From positions 20,993-84,992 of the forward strand of contig WEDG01001508.1 in the NCBI GenBank assembly GCA_017591395.1: a stretch of 64,000 nt of DNA. Reading direction: 5' to 3'. This document shows, in pieces, positions 1-11,840 of the stretch (position 1 is the first letter of the stretch; the number at the start of each line of letters is the position of its first letter). The position numbers and the translations under genes were made by a program. The stretch comes from Schistocephalus solidus. Its lineage: Eukaryota > Platyhelminthes > Cestoda > Diphyllobothriidea > Diphyllobothriidae. Below the pieces are notes generated by a model. It saw nothing but the letters and a program-made list of their open reading frames with translations. It was not told the DNA's origin and made no database searches.

Positions 1-3000
1 TTGCCCGTTAATTAGGAAGAAAAACTGAGATTCTTTATTTTTTTCAACCCGTAGAGGATCCTGCAGCATCACTGTCGTTGTCGATAATTGGTGTATGTTT
101 TGGTTCATAACGATTAAATACTCACTTAGCCATGAGGGGTTTCTTGAGGTAGAAGCACGAGTTCCCCCTAGTCCAGTGTATTGGAATTTATCTTGGTCGT
201 CGCAAAATGCCAATTGCTTACAGAAAATTACTGTCCCATATCGCAGTTAAATCGGAGATATTTCAGATGAAATTTAACCTCTTGTCTGCCCACATATGAC
301 ATCGTCAAATGGGCACTCGTAGAATACAAGCTATATTATATTTGTTGAGTAGGAAATGTCGGGTAGACATGCGTAATACTTCGCGAGACCGCTGCATGCC
401 CAAACGGTATGCACGTAAATAACTCTAATAATAATACTGAAAAGAGTATTAAAGCAATATTTACTTGAATTATATTTAAGTAAAAGAAAAGGAGACCTGA
501 ACTAGAGGGCAGTCAGCCGGTTCTTACCACCCTCGCTTCTTTGTTTGACATTATTGATAGAGCTACGCCAGTCCCACTCTAGGCCGCGTCATCTTAATCA
601 ACTGTCATATAAAGCAAAAATCGGATACTTATAAAACCTTATCTAAACCATGATGCTTTTGCCGGAAGTTTGAATTTGTGATCAATTATTCCAACGCTTT
701 TAAATATAGCTTGTGTCAGCTGATTCAACCTACTTCTCCCTCCATACACTAAAATACCAATGTCATTTTCTTATAAGATCGATCATAAATTGAGCTAGTA
801 AACGTTTCTGTGCATTGCAGGTGAGGACAAGTCTACACTCGTAGAGGTCGGTTTCCAGGCAACCACATCGAGAAGTGGTATGATCAGTCAGTTTGTTGCA
901 GTAGACCCCTAATTAGAAGGAAGTATTGTGAATATCTGCTTCGGATTAATCATTTGAGGGCAGAAGGAAAGAATATATATATTGTCTTATTTGACATCAT
1001 GGTGAAAAGCATTTCAATAAACATATTTTATGACTTCGCATTGAAACCGATCTCATGAATGGACACCGCTCACTTAGTTCCAGTGCTTTCTGACGTTAAA
1101 CTATTTTGCTACTCACAGGCTCAAAAGGAAAAGAGCAACCGTTACGCCTAAATGCGATCACTGTAAAATATCCTTCTCCATGGACAGATCACTTGTACGC
1201 TATTGTTCTCTTCAGACACAAGATTCCAATACGGTGATATGGACAAGAGCGTGTTGTTTGCTGTGCAGATTCGGTTTAAGTTATTAACATTGCTTCCTAA
1301 AATTCACAGTTTAAAAATTAAAGGATATTCTATCAAACGTTGTGTTGCATGAATTATGGATATCGCACCCCAATGTACCTGATGACTAGCTATATTGCTG
1401 TAAAAAACTAAACATTATGTTCGAATTAGATGCGGCGCACTGATTCCATGCCTAATATATTGGAGTACATTGTTGTCTACTTACTACATAATATTCCCAA
1501 CGTTGTTGACGTATGTTTTTGGTGTTTTCTGGTACATCTGCATATGCACTCGAAGTTCAATAAGCAGCTTAATGATATCTACCTGTGTTTGAACCGTTAA
1601 AACATATATAAGTTTCTTGAGGTGAATAAATTTTCCCATTATTATTGAAAACAACATGAAAAATATGTCAGCATCTTCCAGCGGTCGGTTATTTGCATGG
1701 AAGACACTAGTATTCCGCCGCAATGTCTTACCCAACCTGGTGGCTACGGATCAGTTTTCGTTATATTTTTGTACAGCCTGTCTTATTTTAAGTTCCATCC
1801 CAAATTTTATGGTTAGCTTTTACACATTCCTTCGATTGGGAACATAATCAGTTATGCGTAGTCTGCTTTGTTTGGCTGACTACGACAATATTTTGCCCTA
1901 ATGTAGCATTTGACATCTGCCAGGACTTTAAATTGAGCCTTATTTTATTACTACACCTCACCACAAAGCTTCGAATAATCAGTACGGAGTAGATATAGAC
2001 ACATTGTGACACAAATTGAAATAGCAGCAAAGAAGTGACATGAGCCGACTTGAAACGAATTGACACAGTTCCAAGGACACTGATTCTGCTGACTCGACAA
2101 AAGCTGGAATATTCAGAAAGTCCGATATTCGGTGCAAGTATTAATGATATACACGGTGGCGAATTTAATGTGCTAAGAAAACTGTTACAAATTGATTTTT
2201 GAATCAGTTATTCATGTTATTGAGGTTGGCTACCGTTTTGACCTCGTCAACCTTATTCCCGTCATATTCATACTTTTAGAGTTCAACTTATACTACAATG
2301 CTTCTCACAAGGTCTATGAAAATTTGAACAGATTGTCCGTTTCTCATTCACTGCCATTTGGCCAGAAGAAATGTAATCATTAGTAGTGTGTAATGTAACT
2401 AATGCAAGCTTGTCTGAGCTGTGCGAGCTCTCATTTGACCTCGTCAACCTGATTCCCGTCATATAACTACTTTTAGAGTTCAGCGTATACTACAATGCTT
2501 CTCACAAGGTCTTTAAAAATATGAACAGATTGTCCGTTTCTCAGTCACCGTATCATTAACCGTACCTTTAAGCGGTAACCATCACAGTCATGAGCATACA
2601 TGTTTCGCGATGCATGTTAGATTATGGTTGGCGCAAGACCGCATATGGGCGCAGTTTCCAATAGACCGGTGTGATTCACATCTGTGATTTTTCAGTTAGA
2701 GGCTTATCAAAGCTCCATTAATGCACGCCTGATGAACAGGAAAACAATGCTTTGCATGTAACATGTAACACTCAAATTCTGCATCATACGTGTTTGTTAA
2801 ATCAGAATCCAATTTTAAGCTCCATGATTATTCCATTTCATCATCAAGTCGGTTTGTTTGTACACCAAACGTTTTAGGTGGTAAGAATTTGCTGCAGCAA
2901 TGCAGTGATAAATAAGGAAAATTTGAACGTTTATTGGAAAGGAGGCAGTCGGTAATTTAGGATGGAATAATGCTGTGTTTGTCTCCTAGAAAACAAAATC

Positions 3001-4460
3001 GTTCTTTCGAAAAACTGCATACGTAAGACTGCGGAAAAAAGCGAAAAAGTGATCAACTTGGCTGTCACTGGCACGAACTCATATATTTTTCTTTTTTCCA
3101 CTCACTGCGAGTTTCATTTATATGAAGAACAACGCATGTATGCCATTAGACTAATCATAACATGACGTTAACCCTTTTTCAGCAACGCCGGTCAGCTAAA
3201 AAGCAAGCAATCACAGTTGAGTCCTGCTCTATGAAACCAGCCAGTATGTATGATTAATTAAATTTCGCGATTATGGCCTGGGCCGAAACAATTAACTTTT
3301 AAAATTAACCATGAAAATAACTGCTTTACATCGAGGCCTTGTGCTGCCATAGAATAGACTCATGTTTATTCGTAAGATGACCGCTACACAAAGTGCAGGA
3401 AGCTTTTAACGGCACAATGCAATTTACCACAGATTTTTCTCTATGGCCTTTGATCAACGTTAGCTCATTTATCCGTCTGCGGTAGCAATCAAGGCCAAAG
3501 AAAGGATTTTTGAAGATGTTCAAACGTGTCGTTGGCATTAATATGCAAAAAATGTGAAGATATGGGTTTTGTTATTAAGCCTGTTGGAGGATGCGAATAT
3601 ATGCATAACATCAGTATTGTAAACCGACTACTAGAAGTTAGTAGAATGATGTTTAAAATCGGAACCAGTTAAACAAATATCGAATAGATTTATGCAGACA
3701 TACTCAATGAACTCAAGTTTACGGAAGCAGGAAATACTTCTCATCACATGTAACAACCATCGCATTCTGGCGTCAAAACGTGAAGAAATACAAATGCCTG
3801 ATTGAAAACCACTGATTCATTTGGTCGTGAAAGATGACTTCATCATTCCTATTGAGCCTTTTCATGTGCAACTGATTGCTTTTATTACATTTTTCATTGA
3901 GGGCAATTATCGATCGGCAGTTTTATAAAAAATAATGAAGGTTCATGTGGACGAAGGATAATTTTGAGCGTATAGTAATAACTAATGTACAATTGACTTA
4001 CTTGACTTGGAGGAAACTGTCATGACTTCGCAAAATTCTGTTACCTTCTATTCAACATTCATGGAAATTTGTTTAAAGCAGATGAGACCGATAAGCTGAC
4101 CCCTGCTATGTAGGAAGTGTTAGTGATCCAATCCAAACTACTACATGAGAACATGTTGATAACAGAGATGATGATGTTGGCGGTGGTGGTGAGTCCACGT
4201 AAATACTCCTGTCATTATGAAATTGTGAAACTTTTCTCGCCTGAAATAGGATACTTCATTCTTTGCAAAATCTAAGATGGACTTCGAGCACAACGTTGAC
4301 TCTCTTGATTTATGACAGGCTTTCTGTTAGTGTATCAAACTTCTCAGCTCCTTATCTGTCGTATTGCATAGATTTGGCTAAGTGCAGTGAGTGGAAAAAG
4401 AGAAAGAGATGGGCTACGCGTTCCCAGAAACGAGTCTCTGCTTTCTCTCTCTCTCACACA
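1..4460. other. Non-coding stretch without recognisable genes
   Basis: All open frames here are short and unrelated to any family I recognise. The stretch is AT-rich with scattered stops on both strands. The only clear structure is a direct repeat at 2240-2351 and 2437-2548, listed separately. It may be intergenic or a 5' intron of the phosphatase gene. Confidence 0.6.
2240..2548 (+). repeat. Direct repeat pair, about 112 bp each
   Basis: A segment beginning gacctcgtcaacc occurs at 2240-2351 and again at 2437-2548, 197 bases apart. Both run through actacaatgcttctcacaag to cagattgtccgtttctca with only a few differences. The frame open in the first copy is closed in the second, so it is not coding. 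It looks like a local segmental duplication. Confidence 0.85.
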
Positions 4461-4464
4461 CACA

Positions 4465-5420
4465 GGTCAGTTAGACCGTCGATTATGACGAGGTCCACCG
4501 TATGCTCCACGGAAGGGTGGTGCAGGGACGGTGACTTGCGCACGATTTAGTTCAATCTGATAGTAGACTTGCTATGAATCTACCGCACACACTCCACCTC
4601 CTCTACCTGAGCCTGGTGCCATGACAGAGACAAGAAGACCGGAGAGGGGAGAGGACGCAGGTGGCTGGCGCTGTCAGACCTTCCCTTGGGCGTACCACCA
4701 CACCTGGCTCGGATCCCACGGAGTGGGAGTGCCATAAAAACCATATTAAGAAGGAGCCATTGCAGCCTGAATCTCAGTCCGCCAGTCAGCCGACAGTTCG
4801 ACCGTCGATTTCGACGAGGTTCACCGCATGCTTCACACCAGGTGGTGCAGGGACGGTGACTTGCGCGTGAATTAGTTTTAAGTGATAGTAGCCTTGCGCT
4901 GCAGCTACCGCACTCTCTCCTCCTCCCCCACCTAAACCCGGTGTCATGACAGAGTCAAGAAGACCGGAGGTGAGAGAGGACGCAGGTGGCTGGCGCGGCC
5001 GGAGTCGCCCCTGGGCGTACCACCACACCTGGTTCGGATCCCACGGAGTGGGAGTGCCATAAAGGCCACATTAAGAAGGAGCCCTTGCAGCCTTACTCTC
5101 AGTCCGCCAGTCAGCCACTCCACATAAAATACACATTGGGCTGACCACGTGGTCCGTGTTATCCCGTCAGTTGTCAACCTTCAAAGCCACGGCCTACAGC
5201 GAACTGGGATAGTTTCAAGCGCGTCAGATCGTTTATAGTGAGGAAAATGCGCTGAGCTGTCAACCTCACTCTCTCCCCCACCCCCACGATCTGACCACCA
5301 TCTGAGCCAGTCGGTTTTCTGATGTGGGAGAGGGCGCATTGGCTGACGGGTCGGCGTACCCGTCTTCTTGCGCCACAGCACGACCTGGCCCCCATAACCC
5401 ACACACCAGTATTTACTTTT
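4465..5420 (-). repeat. Modular GC-rich repeat (family R1), two tandem units plus a second module
   Basis: Two units in tandem (about 4465-4790 and 4793-5130) share gtgcagggacggtgacttgc, the C/T-rich ctctcctcctcc tract, agaagaccggag and aagaaggagcc. A second module (about 5130-5420) begins ccgtcagttg and includes aaatgcgctgagctgtc. The same two modules recur at 33.0-33.9 kb and, in opposite orientation, at 11.1-11.8 kb. Stops interrupt all frames, so it is non-coding. Class unknown; minus is an arbitrary label relative to the copies at 11, 16 and 22 kb. Confidence 0.8.
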
Positions 5421-5618
5421 TTAATAAATAAACACACACAAACACAGGAGCTCTGTAAATTACACGATCTCTTTAACTGCCTAGAAAGCGGCGTTTTCGG
5501 ACGGTATTACTGCCTTTTAAGTAGTTTTGGCAGTCTAAATGAATTTTTTTTATTTCGCTTTACCACGTTCTGCATGGCAAGGATCTGTGAATTACTTCTA
5601 TTCTATTTACCGATCTCG

Positions 5619-5889
5619 CTGTTGCAACCAACGTGACTGTGCTTGCACTTAGTCCTACATCGCTGGAAGTGCGCTGGAACAATCCCAATGTCGTATTCTC
5701 TTCCAAAGCATTTGCACATCTGTTATGGCGATGCGATGTCATCTTCGCTGGACTCCTGTACCCTCAGGGGCCTTAAGCACCTTACAAAATATGCTGTGTG
5801 CGTTAGCGTGTGTCCCGGGCCTGCAAACGGACTGCCCGAACGGAATTGCATTACCTCTTCAGTCAGCTTCAAACGGACTCTTCCCTCGG
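5619..5889 (+). pseudogene. Relic FNIII-like exon far upstream of the array
   Basis: The first half reads VATNVTVLALSPTSLEVRWN in one frame, and the second half (SCTLRGLKHLTKYAVCVSVC, then FKRTLP) reads in another. Together they match repeats f to h, so the exon carries a frameshift near 5700-5745. The donor position reads gcaaga where the live copies have gtaaga, and I see no proper acceptor. RTE insertions (6.3-10.9 kb) now separate it from the live array. An assembly error could explain the frameshift but not the splice-site losses. Confidence 0.75.
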
Positions 5890-6289
5890 GCAAGACCGAC
5901 AGTTCACTGGGGCTGTTCACTCACGTGCCTCAAACTTAACCAAGCCTCCTATTAAACTCTTGCTCAGGGCCAAAAAAAAGAAAGATTTGCCTTAAAACCG
6001 AAAAAGGTTAGCTTCGAAGTAAACTAAGTTCAGCAGACTACGAATAAATGTTGGACACGTGTGGCTGTAATACAAATGACTGACGTCACCAGCGCCTATG
6101 CATTCTCAATTTACTGTGTGTGACCAGTCGACCCTCTGTCACTTAAACCCACACTTTCCAAATTGGGTTCCCCCTATTTGGACACCTTCACCACAACGTC
6201 ACGAAGCGTGATCATCAATCGTGCCGACAAGCTGCAAACCCTATCCATTGGGATAACTCAGTCATTCTACGTAGTGGTTTGAATGAGCA

Positions 6290-7100
6290 CTTGCTTGTCC
6301 AGTGCAATAGAAATGGTAATTCGCTCCCCGAGGCTCCAATCAACTCCATTCCGGTCACTTTCGTATATCCATTTCGTTCTGGCACACATTGCTACTCACT
6401 TGGAAAATCCCAGGATGGGGACAAGACTAGGGGTGACCAGCATGTGTACCAATAAGTGCATGCATAACAGCTCTCACCAAAATCTCGGTCAGCACTCCTA
6501 CCACTCATACCTCATCTGTAAGGTTTGCCAACATTGGTCAGTCCAGCTTAAACCTTCTATGTGTGTGTGCAATCTCGTGCAGATGGTTGAAGAGCGAGGA
6601 ACCAAGTGACTGTTCAAGGGTGATGTCGCTACAGATGCTTGCTTGAGGAAAAAAGGACCTGCAAGCGCACACAGACGCAGCTTTACAACAACCCGGAGTC
6701 TTGAAAGGACCTCGACCAGGATCGACCGGTCTGGAGAAGAAATGCGAAGACACGGGCAGCAATCTACGAGGCCAACAGTGTTGACGTTTTGAAAGACGAA
6801 AGGGCAGCTCGCACGTCTCCTACATCGCCAACTACCTTTCCATAGACGCGGCTGCCACTAGCAGCATCACAACCACAGCCGGCTTTGCAGTTTCTGACCT
6901 ATCTTTATTTTAATATTAAAACCCCACATGCACATCACGCATCGGTCTGGTTGGTCATTTGTGACTCCATCGCACTAAAACTGGCGAACCAGTTCCTGTG
7001 GGCTCTTAGTTTACGCCTCAACTGTCCACACGCATTCAGTCACCGCCTGGGCCTTTTTGACCACCAAAAAGCAACTGCAGTCTTTTCCACAAAATCGCAC
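6290..7100 (+). mobile_element. 5'-truncated RTE LINE relic (C-terminal end)
   Basis: Around 6610-6790 the text matches the C-terminal part of the RTE copy at 9.7-9.95 kb, for example FKGDVATD and, in other frames, RPVWRRNAKTRAAIYEAN. Around 6925-7090 it repeats the finger-like tail (SRIGLVGHL followed by a stop, then HRT). Frameshifts and stops are frequent. The part before 6600 is only loosely assignable. Confidence 0.7.
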
Positions 7101-7966
7101 ACTTAATCATCAAATGATGTACCATACATAAACACATTTGACATTAGACCCCATAGGAAAAATCCCGTGTGAAATCTTGGTGTGTTGCATGGGTGTGGGC
7201 TACGGTATGCGCAGTACACGGTGTTTTGTGGGTACTATTTAGGGGTAGCACCACACAGATAGCTTTTGGTCCCACCATTTGTCTCGTAATGGAGGTGAAT
7301 GATCCTGTGGCTGCCTCTAACTGGTACCCAACTCTCACCTGTGGCTCCTCGTTGCTGGCTCTTCCCAGCGGCCACACTCCGGGCAATGGTCAAGACCGGC
7401 GGGCTAAACCAGGTGAGGGTCTCTGGCGCTGATTGTGCCGCTACACTCGGTATGTCTGACTCCCGAACTTCTCACCTCCCCGCTCTCAAAAAGTCCTACG
7501 ATGAAGGCGACAGCAACCCCGTAGGCGGCCTAGGCTAATTTGGGTCGCTCTCCCATTTAAACGAAACCGTGATCCATATTGGAGTTCGCTAGACATCTGG
7601 GATTTCCAAGAAGCTCTATTTAGAGACAACATTGCTTGCCACCTAGCGGAGGTAAAGACTAAAAAGGTGCCTTAAAATGCTGGGTCTCACGCCTTCTGAA
7701 GCCGGCCGTGGCTCGAAGATCGCAAAATACGCGGTCGTAAAACTCAAACAAACAACAATGCACCCGTCCTCATCCCCCGTGCTATACCCTTCGGGTATGC
7801 TCGGGTGAGTCCACTCACACTAGCAGCCTGGAAATTTCGTTCCTTTTAAGACGCTTCGAGGAGCAACCGAACGGAACGGAGGACGGCGCTAGTCGCTCGA
7901 TAACTGGCGCGCTAAAAGGTGGACATTGCTGCTATCTGATTCTCTGAGCAGGGTCACCTGAAGGAG

Positions 7967-8395
7967 GTGAGTGCCGGATACATCTTCTGGAGTGGCCGGC
8001 CAAAAGCAGAGCGACGCGACACTATTGAATACGCAGAGCCTACATGTACCTTCGGACTGTCGACACCAAAGCAGCCTTCTACGGATGCCGCCGCCTTGTA
8101 CGGCATTTTTACTGCGTGGACGCAGGATGTCTGGATGGTCCGAAAGGCTGAGAAAATCCAGTGGTATGTAGACCGCACTGAAATGAAAACGTTATTCAAA
8201 GCTATCAAGGCCATATACGGCCCCTTCTTCAAGGGACCTGCACCGCTGCTCAGCTCTGACAGCAGAAATCTGCTAACAGAGAAATCCCAAATTTTGAGGC
8301 GGTGGGCCGAGACTTTCAGAAGTGTCCTTAATTGCTCATCAGCCATCTCTGATGCTGCCGTTGACCGAACTCCATCGAGTGGTTACAAACAATGA
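7967..8395 (+). pseudogene. RTE endonuclease remnant and linker before the RT domain
   Basis: An open stretch begins SAGYIFWSGRPKAERRD, the start of the RTE apurinic-like endonuclease. It then jumps within a few residues to the linker (WMVRKAEKIQWYVDRTE, FKAIKAIYGPFFKGPAPLLS, LLTEKSQILRRWAE). In full elements about 200 to 300 residues of endonuclease lie between these parts, so this copy has a large internal deletion. The frame breaks before the RT part at 8516. Confidence 0.8.
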
Positions 8396-8515
8396 CCTGG
8401 ATCGCCCACATTCGCTACCAGAAACCATCCGGGCCGTGCAACAGATTTCCAGCGGTAAAGAATCGGAATCCGACGCAATTCCACAGAAAGTCTACAAGCA
8501 CGGCGTGCCTGGCTG

Positions 8516-9541
8516 ATGGCAGAACTCACAACACTCTTCCAGGAGATGTGGTGCCAAGGACATGTACCTGAGGAGTTCAAAGACGTGACCATCGTCCAGC
8601 TGTACATGTTGAAGGGGAACCGGCAACTCTGTGTTTATCACAAAGGCATATCGTTGCTCGACATCGCCGGAGGGGTTTTTGCCCGTATCCTTCTCAATCG
8701 TCTGAACGGTCACCTAGAGCAGGGCCTGCTCCCAGAAAGCCAATGTGGCTTCCAAAGACACCACGGAACAACCGACATGACTTTTGCCGCCCGCCAGCTA
8801 CAAGAGAAGTGCCAGGAGATGCGAACACACCCTTGCACTAACTTCGTGAATCTGACGAATGCCTCTGACACAGTGAAAAACGACGGGCCGTGTAAAATCA
8901 TGCAGAAATTTGGCTGTCCGTTACGCTTCACGCACATGGTGCGTCAGCTTCATGACGGGATGATGGCACGCATCACTGACAACGGGACGGTATCAGAAGA
9001 ATTCGCAGTGACCAACGGAGTAAAGCATGGCTGCGTACTGGCACCCATCCGCTTCAGTCTTATGTTCTCTGCTATGCTGATGGCCGCCTAACGCGCTGAT
9101 CAACCTGGGATCCACATTGACTACAGAACTGACGGGCGTCTTCTCATCAGTTGGAAAAAGCAGGCCCCAGAGCGCGTGTCTACGACGGCAGTCCATGACA
9201 TGCTCTTCGCGGACGACTATGTCCTTAACACTGTGACGGAGGATGACATGCAAAGGAGCATGGACCTCTTTGCCGCAGGATGCGCCAAGTTTGGACTATC
9301 AATCAGGACAGCTAAAATGGTTATCATGCATCAGCCGACACCCAGCGCGGAATACAATGCTCCCCAAATCAATTTCAACGGTGCTCTACTCATAAATGTG
9401 GAAACCTTTGCTTATCTAAGAAGCAGGCTGTCACGCAACACGGGAATCGATGATAAGGTTGCTCCACGGATCTCCAAAGTTAGTCAGGCCTACGGCAGGC
9501 TGCAGATCTCCGTGCGGAATCGCCCAATGTATTCGCCTTAA
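8516..9541 (+). pseudogene. RTE reverse transcriptase domain, broken
   Basis: The first block (8516-9091) carries the RT fingers (LFQEMWCQGHVPEEFKD, GISLLDIAGGVFARILLNRL), the LLPESQCGFQRHHGTTDM motif and VTNGVKHGCVLAP. Motif A reads FVNLTNASD where active elements have F-V-D-x-x-x-A-F-D, so a catalytic Asp is lost. A TAA interrupts at 9089-9091. The second block (9176-9541) has the LFADDYVL catalytic pair, then PQINFNGALL and APRISKVSQAYGRLQ. Dead by both motif A and the stop. Confidence 0.88.
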
Positions 9542-9654
9542 GACCAAACTGAAGATGTACATGCCAGGAAGCTGAATCACTTCCATCTCAGCTATCTCCA
9601 CAGAATACTGAAGCTGAGCTGGCAAGACAGGTTCCCGGACAGAGAAGTCCTGGA

Positions 9655-10146
9655 GTGGACCGGAATCCTCAGCATCCACGCCATGTTGAGACAAGTGTAA
9701 CTACGAAGGAGCGGCCACCTCGTAAAATGGACGACGACAGACTACCCAACCGACTTTTATACGGTGATGTCACTATGGGTGCTCGCCGACAGGGAGGTCA
9801 AAAACGACGCTACAAGGACACTTTGAAGAAATCGCTGAAGCAACTGCAAATCAACCCAGTAACCTGTGAGGACCTTGGCTTAAGTAGACCAGCATGGAGA
9901 AGATCCGTGAAGACTGGTGCAGCAACCGTTGAGGCCAACTGGTTGCCGCTGATAAGGCCAAAAGGGCGGCTCGCAAGTCACAAGCACCGCGGATCAACAC
10001 CGCCGATGCCCAAGCTCTTTCATCACGCTCACGCTGTTAACGTTAATTCCATGCACGAATCGGCCTGGTCGGACATCTTCAAACTCGTTGCAACAAAAAT
10101 CCCACAACATCAACCTCTGCTACCCCTTCCTCAGACCCCACAATGA
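9655..10146 (+). pseudogene. RTE C-terminal region
   Basis: The stretch reads RLLYGDVTMGARRQGGQKRR, YKDTLKKSLKQLQINP and SRPAWRRSVKTGAATVEANW, the conserved C-terminal segment of this LINE family. It is out of frame with the RT block upstream. The region just before it (9560-9700) encodes the L-N-H-F-H-L-S-x-x-x-R-I-L motif with further frameshifts. Confidence 0.82.
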
Positions 10147-10339
10147 CGACGACCACCCCAACCACTGATAACACCTTTATCGATGCCCCGCCGCCCACGA
10201 TCACTGACAGCCTCCTCCCTCCTTCACTCCCTGCGCTGATCATGGCGAATTACATTACATTCCCCACTCCCAACACCTCAGTTGCCATCTTCTTCTACCT
10301 GCCACCTACTAACTCCAACACAACCGCCACTCCCAGTAA

Positions 10340-10880
10340 CAGCGCTGGGGATTCGGTACTAACCTGCCCTCATTATGATAGCAAACTCACCTCACACATC
10401 GTCTTGGTCGGTCACTTGCGAATCCATCGCACATAGACTGGTGATCAAGTGCCTGGAGCAGGAATTCACAGCAGAGATCGCCGCCTCCAATGCCCTTAAT
10501 GCCCACGCGCATTCACTCATCGCATGGGCCTTCTCGGTCTCATGAGCATCCATGAAAGCGGAATCTACCGCGATGACGCCAGCACATCTTACGCACCCAT
10601 GAACACTTCCCATACTCCTCCCATGAGCTCGACTACCAGTACCAGCAGCAGATCCCCCCAGACTCAACACGTACTGACCTATTTTGTTCTCATTGTCACG
10701 GCACATGCATATCGCGCATCGGCCTGGTTAATCACTTGTGAATCCATCGCACAGAGACCAGCGAACCAGTGCTTGGGGCACCAACCTATACCCGCTGCAC
10801 CCGACTCAACTGTCCGCACATCCCACGCGCATTCACGCACCGCATCGGCCTAGCAGGTCACAAGCGTATCCATGAAAACG
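10340..10880 (+). repeat. C2H2-finger-like tail of the RTE element, four degenerate units
   Basis: Four units recur at about 10366-10434, 10486-10558, 10680-10750 and 10810-10875. Each fits C-P-x-C-x(n)-R-I/M-G-L-x-G/N-H-x-x-I-H: for example SHIVLVGHLRIH, AFTHRMGLLG, SRIGLVNHL followed by a stop and IH, and AFTHRIGLAGHKRIH. Cysteines are missing in some units and one has an in-frame TGA. The same tail closes the copy at 6.3-7.1 kb, so it belongs to the element and not to a host zinc-finger gene. Confidence 0.75.
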
Positions 10881-11084
10881 TGCGGTAGAACTCCGCCGAG
10901 TATAATACAACACTGAAACTTTTCCCATCAGCCTCTGCACTGCACGTGTTCAGACGCAACACCACAAAAACATGCTCTCAGTCTGCAGAGCTGAGTACGA
11001 GACAAGTATGATAATCGGCTACTTCTCCATGCGGCTCTTCGGTTGCATGTGTGAGCTAAGCTTGAGAATATCACGTGGTAATAA

Positions 11085-11840
11085 GCGCCGTGGGTTAGAA
11101 GGTTGTCAACTGACATTTAAACTCAGACCTTGCAGTCAGTCCAATGTGTGTTCTTTGGAGGGGCTGAATGGTGGTTTGAGAGTCAGGCTGCGATGGCTCC
11201 TTCTTAACGTGACGTCTGGCCAACTCACACATGTGAGATGTGAGCCGTTTAACCCCTGTTTTTTTGAAATCCTGGTGCTCGTGTTTGGGGGGCAGGTCGT
11301 GTACGTAGAACTGCACCCACTCTCATATCGGACAAGTTACTGGCTCGGATGGTTGTCTGATTTTGTGGTGGGCGAGAGAGTGAGGTCGACGGATCAGCGC
11401 ATTTTCCTCACTATCACCAATTGTACGTGCTTGAAATCGTGCGCTCAAAGCCATGGCTTGGAAGGTTGCCAACTGATGGGAACACTCGGACTGCGTGGTC
11501 AGCCAAATGTGTGTTTTTGTGTGGAGTTGCGGATTGACCGTCAGGCTGCAATGGCTCCTTCTTAATGTGGCCTTTATGGCAATCCCACTGCGTGGGATCC
11601 GAGCCAGGTGTGACGGCACGCCTAGGGGTGGCTCCGTTCGTGCTAGCCACCTGTGCCCTCTCCCATCTCCGGTCTTCTTGGCACCTTCATGAAACCGGGC
11701 TCTGGTGAGAGAGGAGGAGAGTGTGCGGTATCTTCAGCGCAAGGCTACTAGCACTTAAAACTAATTCACGCGCAAGTCGCCGTCCCTGCACCACTCTGCT
11801 CTGGAGTATACGGTGAACATCGTCGGACTACGACGGTCGA
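11085..11840 (+). repeat. Modular repeat R1, copy in the opposite orientation to 4.5 kb
   Basis: Read on this strand, the copy runs from the second module (actgacatttaaactcagac, gctgcgatggctccttctta) into the first (ggctccttcttaatgtggcc, ccggtcttcttgg, gagaggaggagagtgtgcgg, cgcaagtcgccgtccctgc). It contains both modules seen at 4.5-5.4 and 33.0-33.9 kb. A more diverged piece follows at about 12110-12260. A short Penelope-like tail sequence lies at 11895-12010. Confidence 0.78.

Larger units (their letters stand above)
7300..10930 (+). mobile_element. Degenerate RTE-type non-LTR retrotransposon
   Basis: This is the longest LINE copy in the window. In order it holds an endonuclease remnant (about 7810-8050, with AGYIFWSGRPKAERRD) from which most of the domain is deleted, a linker (about 8090-8395), the reverse transcriptase (8516-9540), a C-terminal region (9541-10000) and a finger-like tail (about 10340-10880). 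Protein similarity to RTE-clade elements common in tapeworm genomes is clear from motif order, though I cannot run a search. Several stops and frameshifts make it inactive. The 5' limit near 7300 is approximate. Confidence 0.85.

Noticed and set aside
1484..2383. Several 60-80-residue open frames in the first 2.4 kb
   Set aside because: Length is at the level expected by chance in AT-rich DNA. No motif, and the frames conflict on the two strands.
10340..10880. Host C2H2 zinc-finger gene
   Set aside because: The finger-like units are degenerate and also follow the separate RTE copy at 6.3-7.1 kb, so they belong to the LINE.
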